Shown: piece after piece, positions 1 through 6,972 of the stretch
Layout of the letters: the number at the start of each line of letters is the position of its first letter
Numbering within the stretch: position 1 is the first letter of the stretch
Assembly (NCBI GenBank): GCA_023405875.1
Contig: JAEXXN010000616.1
Coordinates: 1-8,525, forward strand
Direction: 5' to 3'
DNA: 8,525 nt
Source: Bacillota bacterium
Lineage (GTDB): Bacteria; Bacillota; Clostridia; Lutisporales; Lutisporaceae
The notes under the pieces: generated by a model
What the model saw: the letters and a program-made list of their open reading frames with translations, nothing else
What the model was told of the DNA's origin: nothing
Databases searched by the model: none
Translations under genes and position numbers: made by a program

Positions 1-541
1 CAACGCCTCCCAGCATGCCTCCGGAGGGAGAAGGCCTTATAAAGGCATTTTTCATCCTGGACAGGTTTTCCATACGGGTCTTGTCTCCCAAAATGCTTCC
101 TCCGGTAACGGTACTGCTGGGATCCACCGCCAGCACAGCAACCTTGCAGCCCTTCCCGCAAAGATACATCCCCAACGCTTCAATAAAAGTGCTTTTCCCT
201 GCTCCCGGAACCCCGGTGATTCCCACCCGTATGGATTTTCCCGTATAGGGCAGCAGCCTCTGGAGCAATTCCTGTGCCTGGTCGAAATGTCGGGGAGCAT
301 TGCTTTCAATAAGTGTTATCGCCCTTGCAATAATGGTCCGGTCATTATTCATGATCCCATTGAAGTAGTCATCCACGGTCAACTGCTTCCTTACGGCTGC
401 ATAGGGCACGGCATGTGTAACCGTTGCAGTATAGGACATCCCGTCATGTCCCCCTTCCACACCCTCCATAACCTTTGTGGCAAACCCGTCCCCTGCATTA
501 TCCGGAACCCATTCCGGTTTTCTGCTATTCTTCTCCATCAT
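1..541 (-). CDS. meaB: MeaB/ArgK-family GTPase, methylmalonyl-CoA mutase chaperone (partial, C-terminus beyond window)
   Basis: G3E-family P-loop GTPase that binds methylmalonyl-CoA mutase, gates AdoCbl loading and helps clear damaged cofactor; cytoplasmic. The visible 180 residues contain Walker A GVPGAGKST (about 110-118), DPSS (140-143), GDKTRM (152-157) and RPSPSGG (169-175), in the order and spacing of ArgK/MeaB. The 3' part of the gene lies past the left edge; full family members are roughly 310-370 aa. About 53 residues precede the part that aligns with the E. coli ArgK start; from memory, several anaerobe homologues carry a similar extension. Two in-frame ATGs lie at 541 and 538; neither has a strong ribosome site (only a loose AGAAGG/AGGG stretch upstream), which fits coupling to mutB, whose stop it overlaps by 17 bp. 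Last gene of the mutA-mutB-meaB operon within the window. Confidence 0.95.
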   Translation of the reverse strand, partial: MMEKNSRKPEWVPDNAGDGFATKVMEGVEGGHDGMSYTATVTHAVPYAAVRKQLTVDDYFNGIMNNDRTIIARAITLIESNAPRHFDQAQELLQRLLPYTGKSIRVGITGVPGAGKSTFIEALGMYLCGKGCKVAVLAVDPSSTVTGGSILGDKTRMENLSRMKNAFIRPSPSGGMLGGV

Positions 542-2726
542 ATTCTTTATACCCTAACCTTCTGTTAAGTTCCTTTATCACCTTTTCCGCACTGACGGTG
601 ATTACAGTACCCGGACCAAAAATCAGGGAAGCGCCATTGGCATAGAGAAAATCGTAATCCTGTGCCGGAATAACTCCTCCTGCTACGATCATAATGTCCT
701 CGCGGCCCAGCTTTTTAAGCTCCTCCACCAGCTGCGGCAGCAGCGTTTTATGCCCCGCTGCCAGAGAGCTCATTCCGATAACATGGACGTCATTCTCTAC
801 GGCTTGCTCGGCTGCCTCGGCAGGAGTCTGGAACAGCGGGCCTATGTCCACGTCAAAGCCCAGGTCCGCAAAGGCGGTGGCAACTACCTTGGCACCCCTG
901 TCATGGCCGTCCTGGCCCATTTTTGCCATGTATATACGGGGCCTGCGGCCTTCATTCATTTCAAATTTGTCCGCCAGCTCCTTGACTCTTTGTACTTCAT
1001 CCCCCTGGGCATATTCTGAGCTGTATACCCCGGAAATGGATTTGATCACCGCCTGGTGCCTGCCTTTTATCTTTTCTATGGCATAGGATATCTCTCCCAG
1101 GCTGGCCCGGGCTCTTGCCGCTTCTACCGCAAGCTCCAGCAGGTTCCCCTCCCCGGTTTCCGTTGCTTTTGTTATTGCCTCCAGTGCCGCCTGTACCCTT
1201 GCCTCATCCCGGTTTGCCCTGAGCTTCTGCAGCCTCTTTATCTGGGCTTCCCGTACGGCGGTATTGTCAATTTCCAGTATCTTAATGGGATCTTCATGCT
1301 CCAGACGGTACTTGTTCACTCCTATTATCGCTTCCTTGCCGGAGTCTATTTTTGCCTGACGCCTTGCAGAACCCTCTTCTATACGCATCTTGGGCAGTCC
1401 GGTCTCTATTGCCTTTGCCATTCCGCCCAGCTCTTCCACCTCCTGTATATGGCCCCAGGCCTTCCTTGCCATCTCATGGGTCAGCCTTTCAACATAGTAG
1501 GACCCTCCCCAGGGATCGATGACCTTGCATATCATGGTCTCGTCCTGCAGGTAAAGCTGAGTATTCCTTGCAATACGGGCGGAAAAATCCGTAGGCAGTG
1601 CAATGGCTTCATCAAGGGCATTGGTATGCAGAGATTGGGTATGTCCCAGTGATGCCGCCATAGCTTCTATAAGAGTACGGGTCACATTGTTGAAGGGGTC
1701 CTGCTCCGTCAGCGACCAGCCTGAGGTCTGCGAGTGGGTACGGAGTGCCAGGGATTTCATATCCTTGGGGTCAAAACTGTTTACTATTTTTGCCCACAGC
1801 AACCTGGCGGCCCTCATTTTAGCTATCTCCATAAAGTAGTTCATACCCTGGGCCCAGAAAAAGGAGAGCCTTGGAGCAAAAGCATCGATATCGATTCCCG
1901 CTTTTATGCCGGCCCGGATGTAATTCAGCCCGTCCGCCAGGGTATATGCCAGTTCTATATCCGCAGTTGCTCCCGCTTCCTGCATATGGTAGCCGGATAT
2001 GGATATGGAGTTGAATTTCGGCATATATTTGGAGGTATACTCGAAAATATCCGCGATGATACGCATGGATATCTCGGGAGGATAAATGTAGGTATTTCTC
2101 ACCATGTACTCTTTTAATATATCATTCTGTATGGTACCCGAGAGCTTTTCCTTGGGAACGCCCTGCTCTTCTCCGGCAACGATATAGAAGGCCAGCACCG
2201 GTAAGACGGCACCGTTCATAGTCATGGAAACAGACATTTTATCCAGCGGGATGCCGTCAAAAAGAATATTCATATCCAGCATGGAATCAACGGCAACCCC
2301 GGCTTTGCCTACATCTCCCACCACTCTTTCATGGTCGGAATCATAGCCCCTGTGGGTTGCAAGGTCAAAGGCAATGGAAAGCCCCTTCTGGCCGGCAGCC
2401 AGGTTTCTTTTATAAAAGGCATTGCTTTCTTCGGCCGTCGAGAAGCCGGCATATTGCCGGACAGTCCAGGGCCTTGTAACGTACATGGTTGCGTAAGGTC
2501 CTCTCAGGTATGGAGGTATACCGGCTGTAAAGCCCAGATGCTCCAAATCGCAATATTCGCTTCCGGTATATAAGGCCTTCACATTTATTTGTTCATTGGT
2601 GATCCAATCACAGCTTTCCGGCATTTTCCCGGCAGAGGCTTTAAAAGCTCCCTCCCAGGCTTCCCGGGATATGCTTTCTGTCCGGGTATCCAGCTTCAGC
2701 TTTGTAAAGTCAGGACGATTAATCAT
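525..2726 (-). CDS. mutB: Methylmalonyl-CoA mutase, large (catalytic, B12-binding) subunit
   Basis: AdoCbl-dependent isomerase interconverting (R)-methylmalonyl-CoA and succinyl-CoA, as used in propionate formation or propionate use. At 733 aa it is full length. The TIM-barrel substrate domain spans about residues 1-560 and the B12-binding flavodoxin-like domain about 595-725. By memory alignment to Propionibacterium MutB, catalytic Tyr89, Arg207 and His244 correspond to Y92, R210 and H247. The base-off/His-on motif is GQDGHDRG, with cobalt-ligand H608; the downstream S653-x-L655 and GG at 683-684 are present. All key residues are intact, so the enzyme should be active. The ATG at 2726 follows AGAAGGAG with about 10 nt spacing. 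The start overlaps the mutA stop by 8 bp (ATGATTAA), and the 3' end overlaps meaB. Partner: MutA in a heterodimer. Confidence 0.98.
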   Translation of the reverse strand: MINRPDFTKLKLDTRTESISREAWEGAFKASAGKMPESCDWITNEQINVKALYTGSEYCDLEHLGFTAGIPPYLRGPYATMYVTRPWTVRQYAGFSTAEESNAFYKRNLAAGQKGLSIAFDLATHRGYDSDHERVVGDVGKAGVAVDSMLDMNILFDGIPLDKMSVSMTMNGAVLPVLAFYIVAGEEQGVPKEKLSGTIQNDILKEYMVRNTYIYPPEISMRIIADIFEYTSKYMPKFNSISISGYHMQEAGATADIELAYTLADGLNYIRAGIKAGIDIDAFAPRLSFFWAQGMNYFMEIAKMRAARLLWAKIVNSFDPKDMKSLALRTHSQTSGWSLTEQDPFNNVTRTLIEAMAASLGHTQSLHTNALDEAIALPTDFSARIARNTQLYLQDETMICKVIDPWGGSYYVERLTHEMARKAWGHIQEVEELGGMAKAIETGLPKMRIEEGSARRQAKIDSGKEAIIGVNKYRLEHEDPIKILEIDNTAVREAQIKRLQKLRANRDEARVQAALEAITKATETGEGNLLELAVEAARARASLGEISYAIEKIKGRHQAVIKSISGVYSSEYAQGDEVQRVKELADKFEMNEGRRPRIYMAKMGQDGHDRGAKVVATAFADLGFDVDIGPLFQTPAEAAEQAVENDVHVIGMSSLAAGHKTLLPQLVEELKKLGREDIMIVAGGVIPAQDYDFLYANGASLIFGPGTVITVSAEKVIKELNRRLGYKEYDGEE

Positions 2727-4851
2727 TATTATCTATCTCCTTCTGAAGCCCCAGCAGGATATCATAGCAGTTGGCTCCTAAAAAAATGAATCTGTCTACA
2801 CCTGCGGCCCTATATTCAGCCTCAAGCTCCTTTGGCGGCTTTCCGGCAAGGATCAGCTTCAGCTCCGGCTTTGCAGCTTTAATTTTTGTTGCAATTGCAG
2901 GAACAAGCTCGGGATAAGTATCGTCGGTGGAGCAGATAACGCCTATGTCTGCCGAGGAGGCCAATGCAGCTTCAACAGCTTCATCGGTGCTTTCAAAGCC
3001 GTTATTTTTCAACACCTCAAAGCCTCCTACCTCAAAGAAGCCTGTGGAAAAGTCCGCTCTTCCCTTATGCTGTGGAATGGGTCCCATATTGAGCAGGAAT
3101 ACCTTCAGTCCGTTTTTACGGCTTGCCCTGATTTCCTCCGACCGCATACGCAATTTTTCAAAGCGTTCAGCACCGCGCTGCTGCTTTACAGGCTCGATAC
3201 GTTCTTCAGCTGCTGCTCCCCCCGAGGTTATTTCCGATATATCTCCCAGGGTAGCGCCGGCCAGTGCGGCTTCGATACCCTTTTCCACCAGGCCTTCAGC
3301 GGCAATATTCAATTCGATCAAAGCATCCTGGAGCATGAACATGTCCTTCGACAGCCTGTAATTTTGCACTTCCCTTATACGGAGCTTTTTGAGCCGATCA
3401 TAGTCAGTGCTTGCAGCTGCCAGCTTTTCCTCCGATAGATTGGGATACATGTTTGTACCTACCCATACGTGGGTACGCTTGGCAATGGCTGCAAATTTCT
3501 CCTCGTATTTATCCTCGACGGCTTTTTGCAGCCTTCCTGCCTTCAATGCTGCATGAACCCCTCCCGAACCGCTGATTTCCTGAAAAAGGCTCCAGGCCTT
3601 TTCAGCAACCTGTTGGGTAAGGGCTTCGATATACCAGGAACCTCCTGCCGGATCTATAGGTTGTGTAAAATGGCATTCATCCTGGAGAATGCTTTGTACA
3701 TTCCGTGATATCCTTCTGGAAAATTCATCAGCTTCCCGGATAGGCTCGTCAAATGAGGCCACATGCATGCTGTCCACCCCTCCTATAGCACCTGCAAATG
3801 CTTCGGAGGCATTCCTCAGCATATTGACATAAGGATCGTATACCGTCTTTGTCCATGAAGAGGTTTTTGCATGAATAAACATTTTCTGTGAAGCAGCATT
3901 GCCTCCAAAGGCTTTTACAATCTGGGACCAGAGCATTCTTGCAGCCCTCAGCTTAGCGATCTCCATGAAGAAATTTGAGCCCAGGGAAAAGGCAAAGGAG
4001 ATTTTCCCGGCAATCCGTTCTATATCAAGGCCCCTTTCAAGCATCTCCCCAATATATTCAGCTCCCGTAGCAAGCGCATAGGCAAGCTCCTGTACCGAAT
4101 CACCGCCGCCGCCATGATATACATGGCCTTCTACCAATATGGTCCTTAAGTCCGGGGCATTTTCAGCAGCCCAGCTTGTATGCTGCGCCATAAGCTCATA
4201 AGCCTTTTCCAGGGAAAGGGGAAGGGAGCCTTCTGCCGCCAGCTCACCTAAAGGATCTGAACCGATACAGCCTTTGAGCCCGGAAAACTCAAACCGGTTC
4301 TTTTTCATATAGGCGCCCAGCAGGGAAATAACGGGCAGCGGGTTGGAACCGGTATTTATATATAAAGGCAGTACTTCAAGGACGATATGCTTGAGCAGCA
4401 TTTCCACATCCTCCAGTGTTGACAGGGACATTCCCCTTTTGCCTATAGGCAGCCCTTCACCCTCATCAGGGTCTATGCCGGTACGGGAAGCTTTGTCCAG
4501 CACGATGCCTATGGCGGTCTGGCCGCTGTACAGATCACGCAGGACGATTTCATTGAAGGTCTTGGGATGTCCCGCAGCAATCTCCTGGCAGATATCCCAG
4601 GGCTTTGTTATATACCCCTCTGCCCTTGTGCCCCTCACATAGGGCGGAAACCCGGGGTATGTGTCTTTAGCCGGAAGGTTTTCAAGGTCTGCCATGGTAT
4701 ATATCGGCTTCAGTTCAATGCCTTCATAGGTTTGGGTAAGCATTGCCTTTTCGTAGGGTTTTCCTTTAAGCAGCTCCACTGCCGCTTCCTTCCACTGGTC
4801 AAAGCTGCTCTTTTCAAATTCACTGAATAAAGAATCCTGATCGTTTTTCAT
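2719..4851 (-). CDS. mutA: Methylmalonyl-CoA mutase, small (non-catalytic) subunit
   Basis: Structural partner of MutB in the alpha-beta mutase. The 710-aa protein has the mutase TIM-barrel fold (conserved stretches LRAARMLW near 302-309 and IDPAGGSWY near 400-408 when counted from the TTG) and a C-terminal flavodoxin-like domain (about 580-705). At the place where MutB has DxHxxG this subunit reads PIPQHKGRADF, so the cobalt-ligand motif is degenerate; this is normal for MutA and marks it as non-catalytic. Start choice: a TTG at 4854 directly precedes an ATG at 4851. GAGG (within AATGAGGTG) lies 7 nt from the ATG but only 4 nt from the TTG, so the ATG is preferred. First gene of the operon, with a leader of roughly 470 nt carrying a cobalamin riboswitch. 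Its 3' end overlaps mutB by 8 bp. Confidence 0.97.
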   Translation of the reverse strand: MKNDQDSLFSEFEKSSFDQWKEAAVELLKGKPYEKAMLTQTYEGIELKPIYTMADLENLPAKDTYPGFPPYVRGTRAEGYITKPWDICQEIAAGHPKTFNEIVLRDLYSGQTAIGIVLDKASRTGIDPDEGEGLPIGKRGMSLSTLEDVEMLLKHIVLEVLPLYINTGSNPLPVISLLGAYMKKNRFEFSGLKGCIGSDPLGELAAEGSLPLSLEKAYELMAQHTSWAAENAPDLRTILVEGHVYHGGGGDSVQELAYALATGAEYIGEMLERGLDIERIAGKISFAFSLGSNFFMEIAKLRAARMLWSQIVKAFGGNAASQKMFIHAKTSSWTKTVYDPYVNMLRNASEAFAGAIGGVDSMHVASFDEPIREADEFSRRISRNVQSILQDECHFTQPIDPAGGSWYIEALTQQVAEKAWSLFQEISGSGGVHAALKAGRLQKAVEDKYEEKFAAIAKRTHVWVGTNMYPNLSEEKLAAASTDYDRLKKLRIREVQNYRLSKDMFMLQDALIELNIAAEGLVEKGIEAALAGATLGDISEITSGGAAAEERIEPVKQQRGAERFEKLRMRSEEIRASRKNGLKVFLLNMGPIPQHKGRADFSTGFFEVGGFEVLKNNGFESTDEAVEAALASSADIGVICSTDDTYPELVPAIATKIKAAKPELKLILAGKPPKELEAEYRAAGVDRFIFLGANCYDILLGLQKEIDNND

Positions 4852-4925
4852 CAATACACCTCATTTCCATTTATCTTATAACGCATTAGCAGAAAAAATA
4901 AGCCGGTACAGGCAAAATAAGAAAT

Positions 4926-5069
4926 ACATCTCACGATGTCTTTCTTTCGCTATGGAACCCTATGGTTCCCTTCGACGCTGCTCCGCAGCTGAGCACCCTC
5001 CTTTAACGTCAGGGGGCTTATCCCCCTTGCATCCCCCATTGTATAGGAAGTTTCACTTTCCTGTACAAT
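4926..5069. repeat. Hairpin-rich block in the mutA leader (possible REP/MITE-like element or structured RNA)
   Basis: Consecutive inverted repeats fill this stretch between the riboswitch terminator and mutA. They are ACATC/GATGT (4926-4939, loop TCAC, read as GTGA on the minus strand); GGAACC/GGTTCC (4954-4969); GCTGC/GCAGC (4977-4989), competing with TGCTC/GAGCA (4979-4995); AGGGGG/CCCCCT (5011-5027); and a 12-position stem (5038-5049 with 5058-5069). The last stem's single non-Watson-Crick position is a G.U wobble if the plus strand is RNA and a C.A mismatch if the minus strand is. I see no terminal inverted repeats or target-site duplication, and no convincing gene. Its density of palindromes is unlike the rest of the spacer. 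It could be a dispersed palindromic repeat inserted in the leader, or a structured part of the mut mRNA; sequence alone does not decide. Confidence 0.5.
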
Positions 5070-5100
5070 AAAAAAGCACCCTCTTCTCAATAAGGATGCT
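5067..5100 (-). terminator. Intrinsic terminator of the cobalamin riboswitch
   Basis: On the minus strand, AGCATCCT (5100-5093) pairs with AGGGTGCT (5082-5075) in an 8-bp stem with one T.G wobble and a 10-nt loop. Six T residues (5075-5070) complete the tract, followed by ATT. It lies about 70 nt downstream of the aptamer and about 220 nt upstream of mutA, so premature termination here would cut off the mut operon. It is the natural expression platform for the riboswitch. Confidence 0.85.
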
Positions 5101-5105
5101 GCAAG

Positions 5106-5132
5106 AATATAGATAGAACAATCGTCTATATT
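5106..5132 (-). other. Hairpin between aptamer and terminator (expression-platform candidate)
   Basis: AATATAGA (5132-5125) and TCTATATT (5113-5106) are exact reverse complements separated by 11 nt. A register using ATAGA/TCTAT with a 7-nt loop is also possible. The hairpin sits 5 nt upstream of the terminator stem. It may insulate the terminator or take part in the switch. It does not pair directly with the terminator arms, so I do not call it an antiterminator. Confidence 0.4.
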
Positions 5133-5169
5133 TCAGTCGCTCACCTCCCTATGCATCGTAGGTTTAATC

Positions 5170-5280
5170 GTGATTGCAAACAGGCGGGTGTCTGACTTTA
5201 AATTATCCGGGGATAATTTATTCACAGTGGCGGGACCGTTCCGGACTTTCACCGGCTTCCCCATTAAAGCAATCCATCCG
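5170..5280 (-). promoter_or_regulatory. Cobalamin (AdoCbl-type) riboswitch aptamer
   Basis: Read on the minus strand, the hallmarks appear in order. The closing helix P1 is GATTGC (5274-5269) with GCAATC (5177-5172). GGGGAA is followed by GCCGGTGAAAGTCCGG (5256-5241). CGGTCCCGCCACTGTGA follows (about 5238-5222). A 9-bp stem (5220-5212 with 5207-5199) comes next, and then the B12-box equivalent AGTCAGACACCCGCCTG (5197-5181). This matches the cobalamin riboswitch consensus. The aptamer is compact, about 103 nt from P1 to P1, because the peripheral part is reduced to one hairpin. A further hairpin CCTA/TAGG with 7-nt loop CGATGCA (5162-5148) follows and could act as P13. Only the mut operon lies downstream on this strand. 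The ligand (adenosyl versus methyl or hydroxo form) cannot be read with certainty. Confidence 0.92.
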
Positions 5281-5325
5281 TAGGATAGAAATGCTGCCTG
5301 ATATAAATATTCTTTTTTCCCTTAA

Positions 5326-5354
5326 ATTATATCCTTTTTAACAATACTGTGCAA
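5326..5354 (-). promoter_or_regulatory. Sigma-A-type promoter of the mutA-mutB-meaB operon
   Basis: A perfect -10 TATAAT (5331-5326) lies 17 bp from a partial -35 TTGCAC (5354-5349; three of six consensus positions). Transcription would begin near 5319, about 45 nt before the riboswitch P1 helix, which places the whole aptamer in the leader. Predicted from sequence only. Confidence 0.65.
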
Positions 5355-5382
5355 GAGTTTGAGCATATTTGACGGAGATTGC

Positions 5383-5610
5383 ATGAATTCCTGCAATAAA
5401 AGATTTCATTCATTTATTTACATTTATAAGAATATAAATAAATACACCTCCCGTGAATATTCAATAAGGTATATTGAACGCGCTTAAACCAATCTGTTGT
5501 GGCAGTATCCTGGTGTACCGCGCAAATTCAATGAAATCAAGGATATATTTACGCAAAATCCGGAGCATATGTGTAAAAGGTTTTTCGCGGAATATATGCA
5601 CGGTGAATGA
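5383..5610 (+). pseudogene. Small open frame interrupted by an in-frame TAA (unrecognised; possible gene remnant)
   Basis: An ATG at 5383, 5 nt after ACGGAG (a good ribosome site), opens 34 codons that end at TAA (5485-5487). The same frame then stays open for 40 more codons (5488-5607) and ends at TGA (5608-5610), directly abutting the ATG of the flippase gene. The second part has a protein-like composition, including PGVPRKFNEIKDIF and NPEHMCKRFFAEYMHGE, unlike the Cys/Arg-rich alternative frames. I do not recognise a family. It could be a gene broken by a nonsense mutation, a short leader peptide plus chance open frame, or a sequencing error. The first part is AT-rich and overlaps candidate promoter sequence, so coding there is uncertain. 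Confidence 0.3.
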
Positions 5611-6960
5611 ATGAAAAAAGTCAGCTTCCTCCGGGGTTCAATTTTAATGGCGGCAATAAACTTTTTCATAAGTATTGCCGGTTTCAGCTATGATGTTATG
5701 CTGTCAAAGCTTGTAAGGGCGGAGGGAATGGGTTTATTTCAGATGGCCATGCCTGTGCTTATGATCTTCCTGGTTGTTTCAACAGCCGGTATCCCAACAG
5801 CAATATCAAAGCTGGTAGCGGAATACGACTCAAAAAACGACTCTTTTGCCGTTGATAAAATTTTTAAGGCAGCCCTGTTGTTTACCCTGGTACTTTCGGC
5901 AGGTCTCAGCCTGACCCTTATCCTTACAGCCAGATACATAAGCCTTAATATATTTAAAAATCATACCCTCCTGCCGTGCCTTTACTTTCTTGCCCCGGCA
6001 ATTTCAATTATTTCCATTACCTCTGCCATCAGAGGCTATTATTATGGTCTGAAGCTGATGGTTCTGGCCAGCGCTTCAGAGATCATCGAGCATGCCGCAC
6101 GGTTCGTCATCATTCTAAGCTTTCTTCATTATATCTATCCCTCCAGGCCTGTCTATAACGCTATTATTGCCATCTGCGGCATCAGTATCGGAGAATTCTT
6201 CGACCTTTTGTGGCTTATCTCCATACAAAAGCGGCGTATAAAAAGGCCCTGTCCCTTTGCCCCGGCCCCGGTCAATACCATTACCATACTTATTCAACTG
6301 CTTAAAATTGCTGCCCCCTTAACTGTATCCAGCCTTTCAAACGTCTTGCTGCAATTTGCCAATGCGGTCCTGATACCCCAAAGGCTTATGGCTGCCGGTT
6401 ATGCCGCGGATGAAGCCCTTGCAGTCTTCGGAAGGATGATGGGCATGGTCATGCCTTTGATTTTCCTTCCCTTCATTATTACCTCCGCAGTTGTCGTCAA
6501 TATTATCCCCAATTTGTCGGAGCAGCTTTGTGCCAATAATTATAAAAATGCGGGTTATATTGTTTCCCTGGCGATGAAAATAACCTTTGCGGCTTCCATA
6601 CCTCTTGCGGCATTGTATATTATTTTCCCGGACCCCCTGGCCCTCCTGCTGTATAACGATCCTGAGGCAGCCGGGCTGCTGCGTGTAATGGGAGGCAGCA
6701 CAGTTTTCCTTGCCCTGCAGCATACCCTGTCAGGTATCCTGAATGCTTCAGGCAAGCAAATGGAAGCGGCCTCCCACCGCTTGGCGGGAATAATCCTCCA
6801 GTTGGCCGCAGTCAATTACCTTGTGGGCAATCCAGGCTTCGGGATATACGGTTATGCCGCAGGCTTCTTTTTGTATACTCTTGTAATATGCCTTCTGGAT
6901 TTCTTCACCTTATGGAAAATGGAACCGGCACTCCTTAAAGCCCACGCTTTTACCCATTGA
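5611..6960 (+). CDS. SpoVB/MurJ-type polysaccharide or lipid-linked precursor flippase (MOP superfamily)
   Basis: Integral membrane protein, 449 aa, with about a dozen hydrophobic segments spread along its length (for example near residues 9-30, 44-68, 83-108, 121-140, 270-300, 313-340 and 412-435). The N-terminus and the motifs EGMGLFQMAMP, TAGIPTAISKLVAEY, SAIRGYYYG and ASEIIEHAARF are those of the stage V sporulation protein B/polysaccharide synthesis family. Members move lipid-linked sugar precursors across the cytoplasmic membrane; B. subtilis SpoVB acts in spore cortex synthesis. Clostridia often carry several paralogues, and this one is shorter than SpoVB (about 520 aa), so I give no symbol. 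Start: ATG at 5611 after a weak CGGTGA (5601-5606); an ATG at 5607 is out of frame. It is divergent from the mut operon and convergent with the lipoprotein gene, 12 bp away. Confidence 0.88.
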   Translation: MKKVSFLRGSILMAAINFFISIAGFSYDVMLSKLVRAEGMGLFQMAMPVLMIFLVVSTAGIPTAISKLVAEYDSKNDSFAVDKIFKAALLFTLVLSAGLSLTLILTARYISLNIFKNHTLLPCLYFLAPAISIISITSAIRGYYYGLKLMVLASASEIIEHAARFVIILSFLHYIYPSRPVYNAIIAICGISIGEFFDLLWLISIQKRRIKRPCPFAPAPVNTITILIQLLKIAAPLTVSSLSNVLLQFANAVLIPQRLMAAGYAADEALAVFGRMMGMVMPLIFLPFIITSAVVVNIIPNLSEQLCANNYKNAGYIVSLAMKITFAASIPLAALYIIFPDPLALLLYNDPEAAGLLRVMGGSTVFLALQHTLSGILNASGKQMEAASHRLAGIILQLAAVNYLVGNPGFGIYGYAAGFFLYTLVICLLDFFTLWKMEPALLKAHAFTH

Positions 6961-6972
6961 AGCAACAACAGC

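Noticed and set aside
694..2117. Long plus-strand open frames antisense to mutB
   Set aside because: Shadows of a highly conserved coding sequence; the minus frame carries every catalytic motif and the plus frames show no recognisable domain.
2927..3438. Plus-strand open frames antisense to mutA
   Set aside because: Same reasoning: composition is that of complementary frames and there is no independent ribosome site or motif.
4895..4913. GCCTGTACCGGC followed by a T-rich run on the minus strand as a second terminator
   Set aside because: Only three contiguous pairs form before a mismatch, and too little loop remains for a stable stem.
4950..5039. 29-codon minus-strand frame inside the hairpin block
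   Set aside because: No ribosome site, lies wholly within inverted repeats, and is better explained by structure than by coding.
5369..5397. TTGACG-17-TGCAAT as the plus-strand promoter of the flippase gene
   Set aside because: The -35 is good but the -10 is poor, and it overlaps the ribosome site of the small frame; possible but not strong enough to annotate. The rest of 5398-5600 offers only weaker candidates.
6936..6952. AAAGC/GCTTT hairpin near the flippase stop as a bidirectional terminator
   Set aside because: Only five mostly A-T pairs, located inside the coding region, with a short T run; too weak to call, though the 12-bp convergent gap leaves little room for another.
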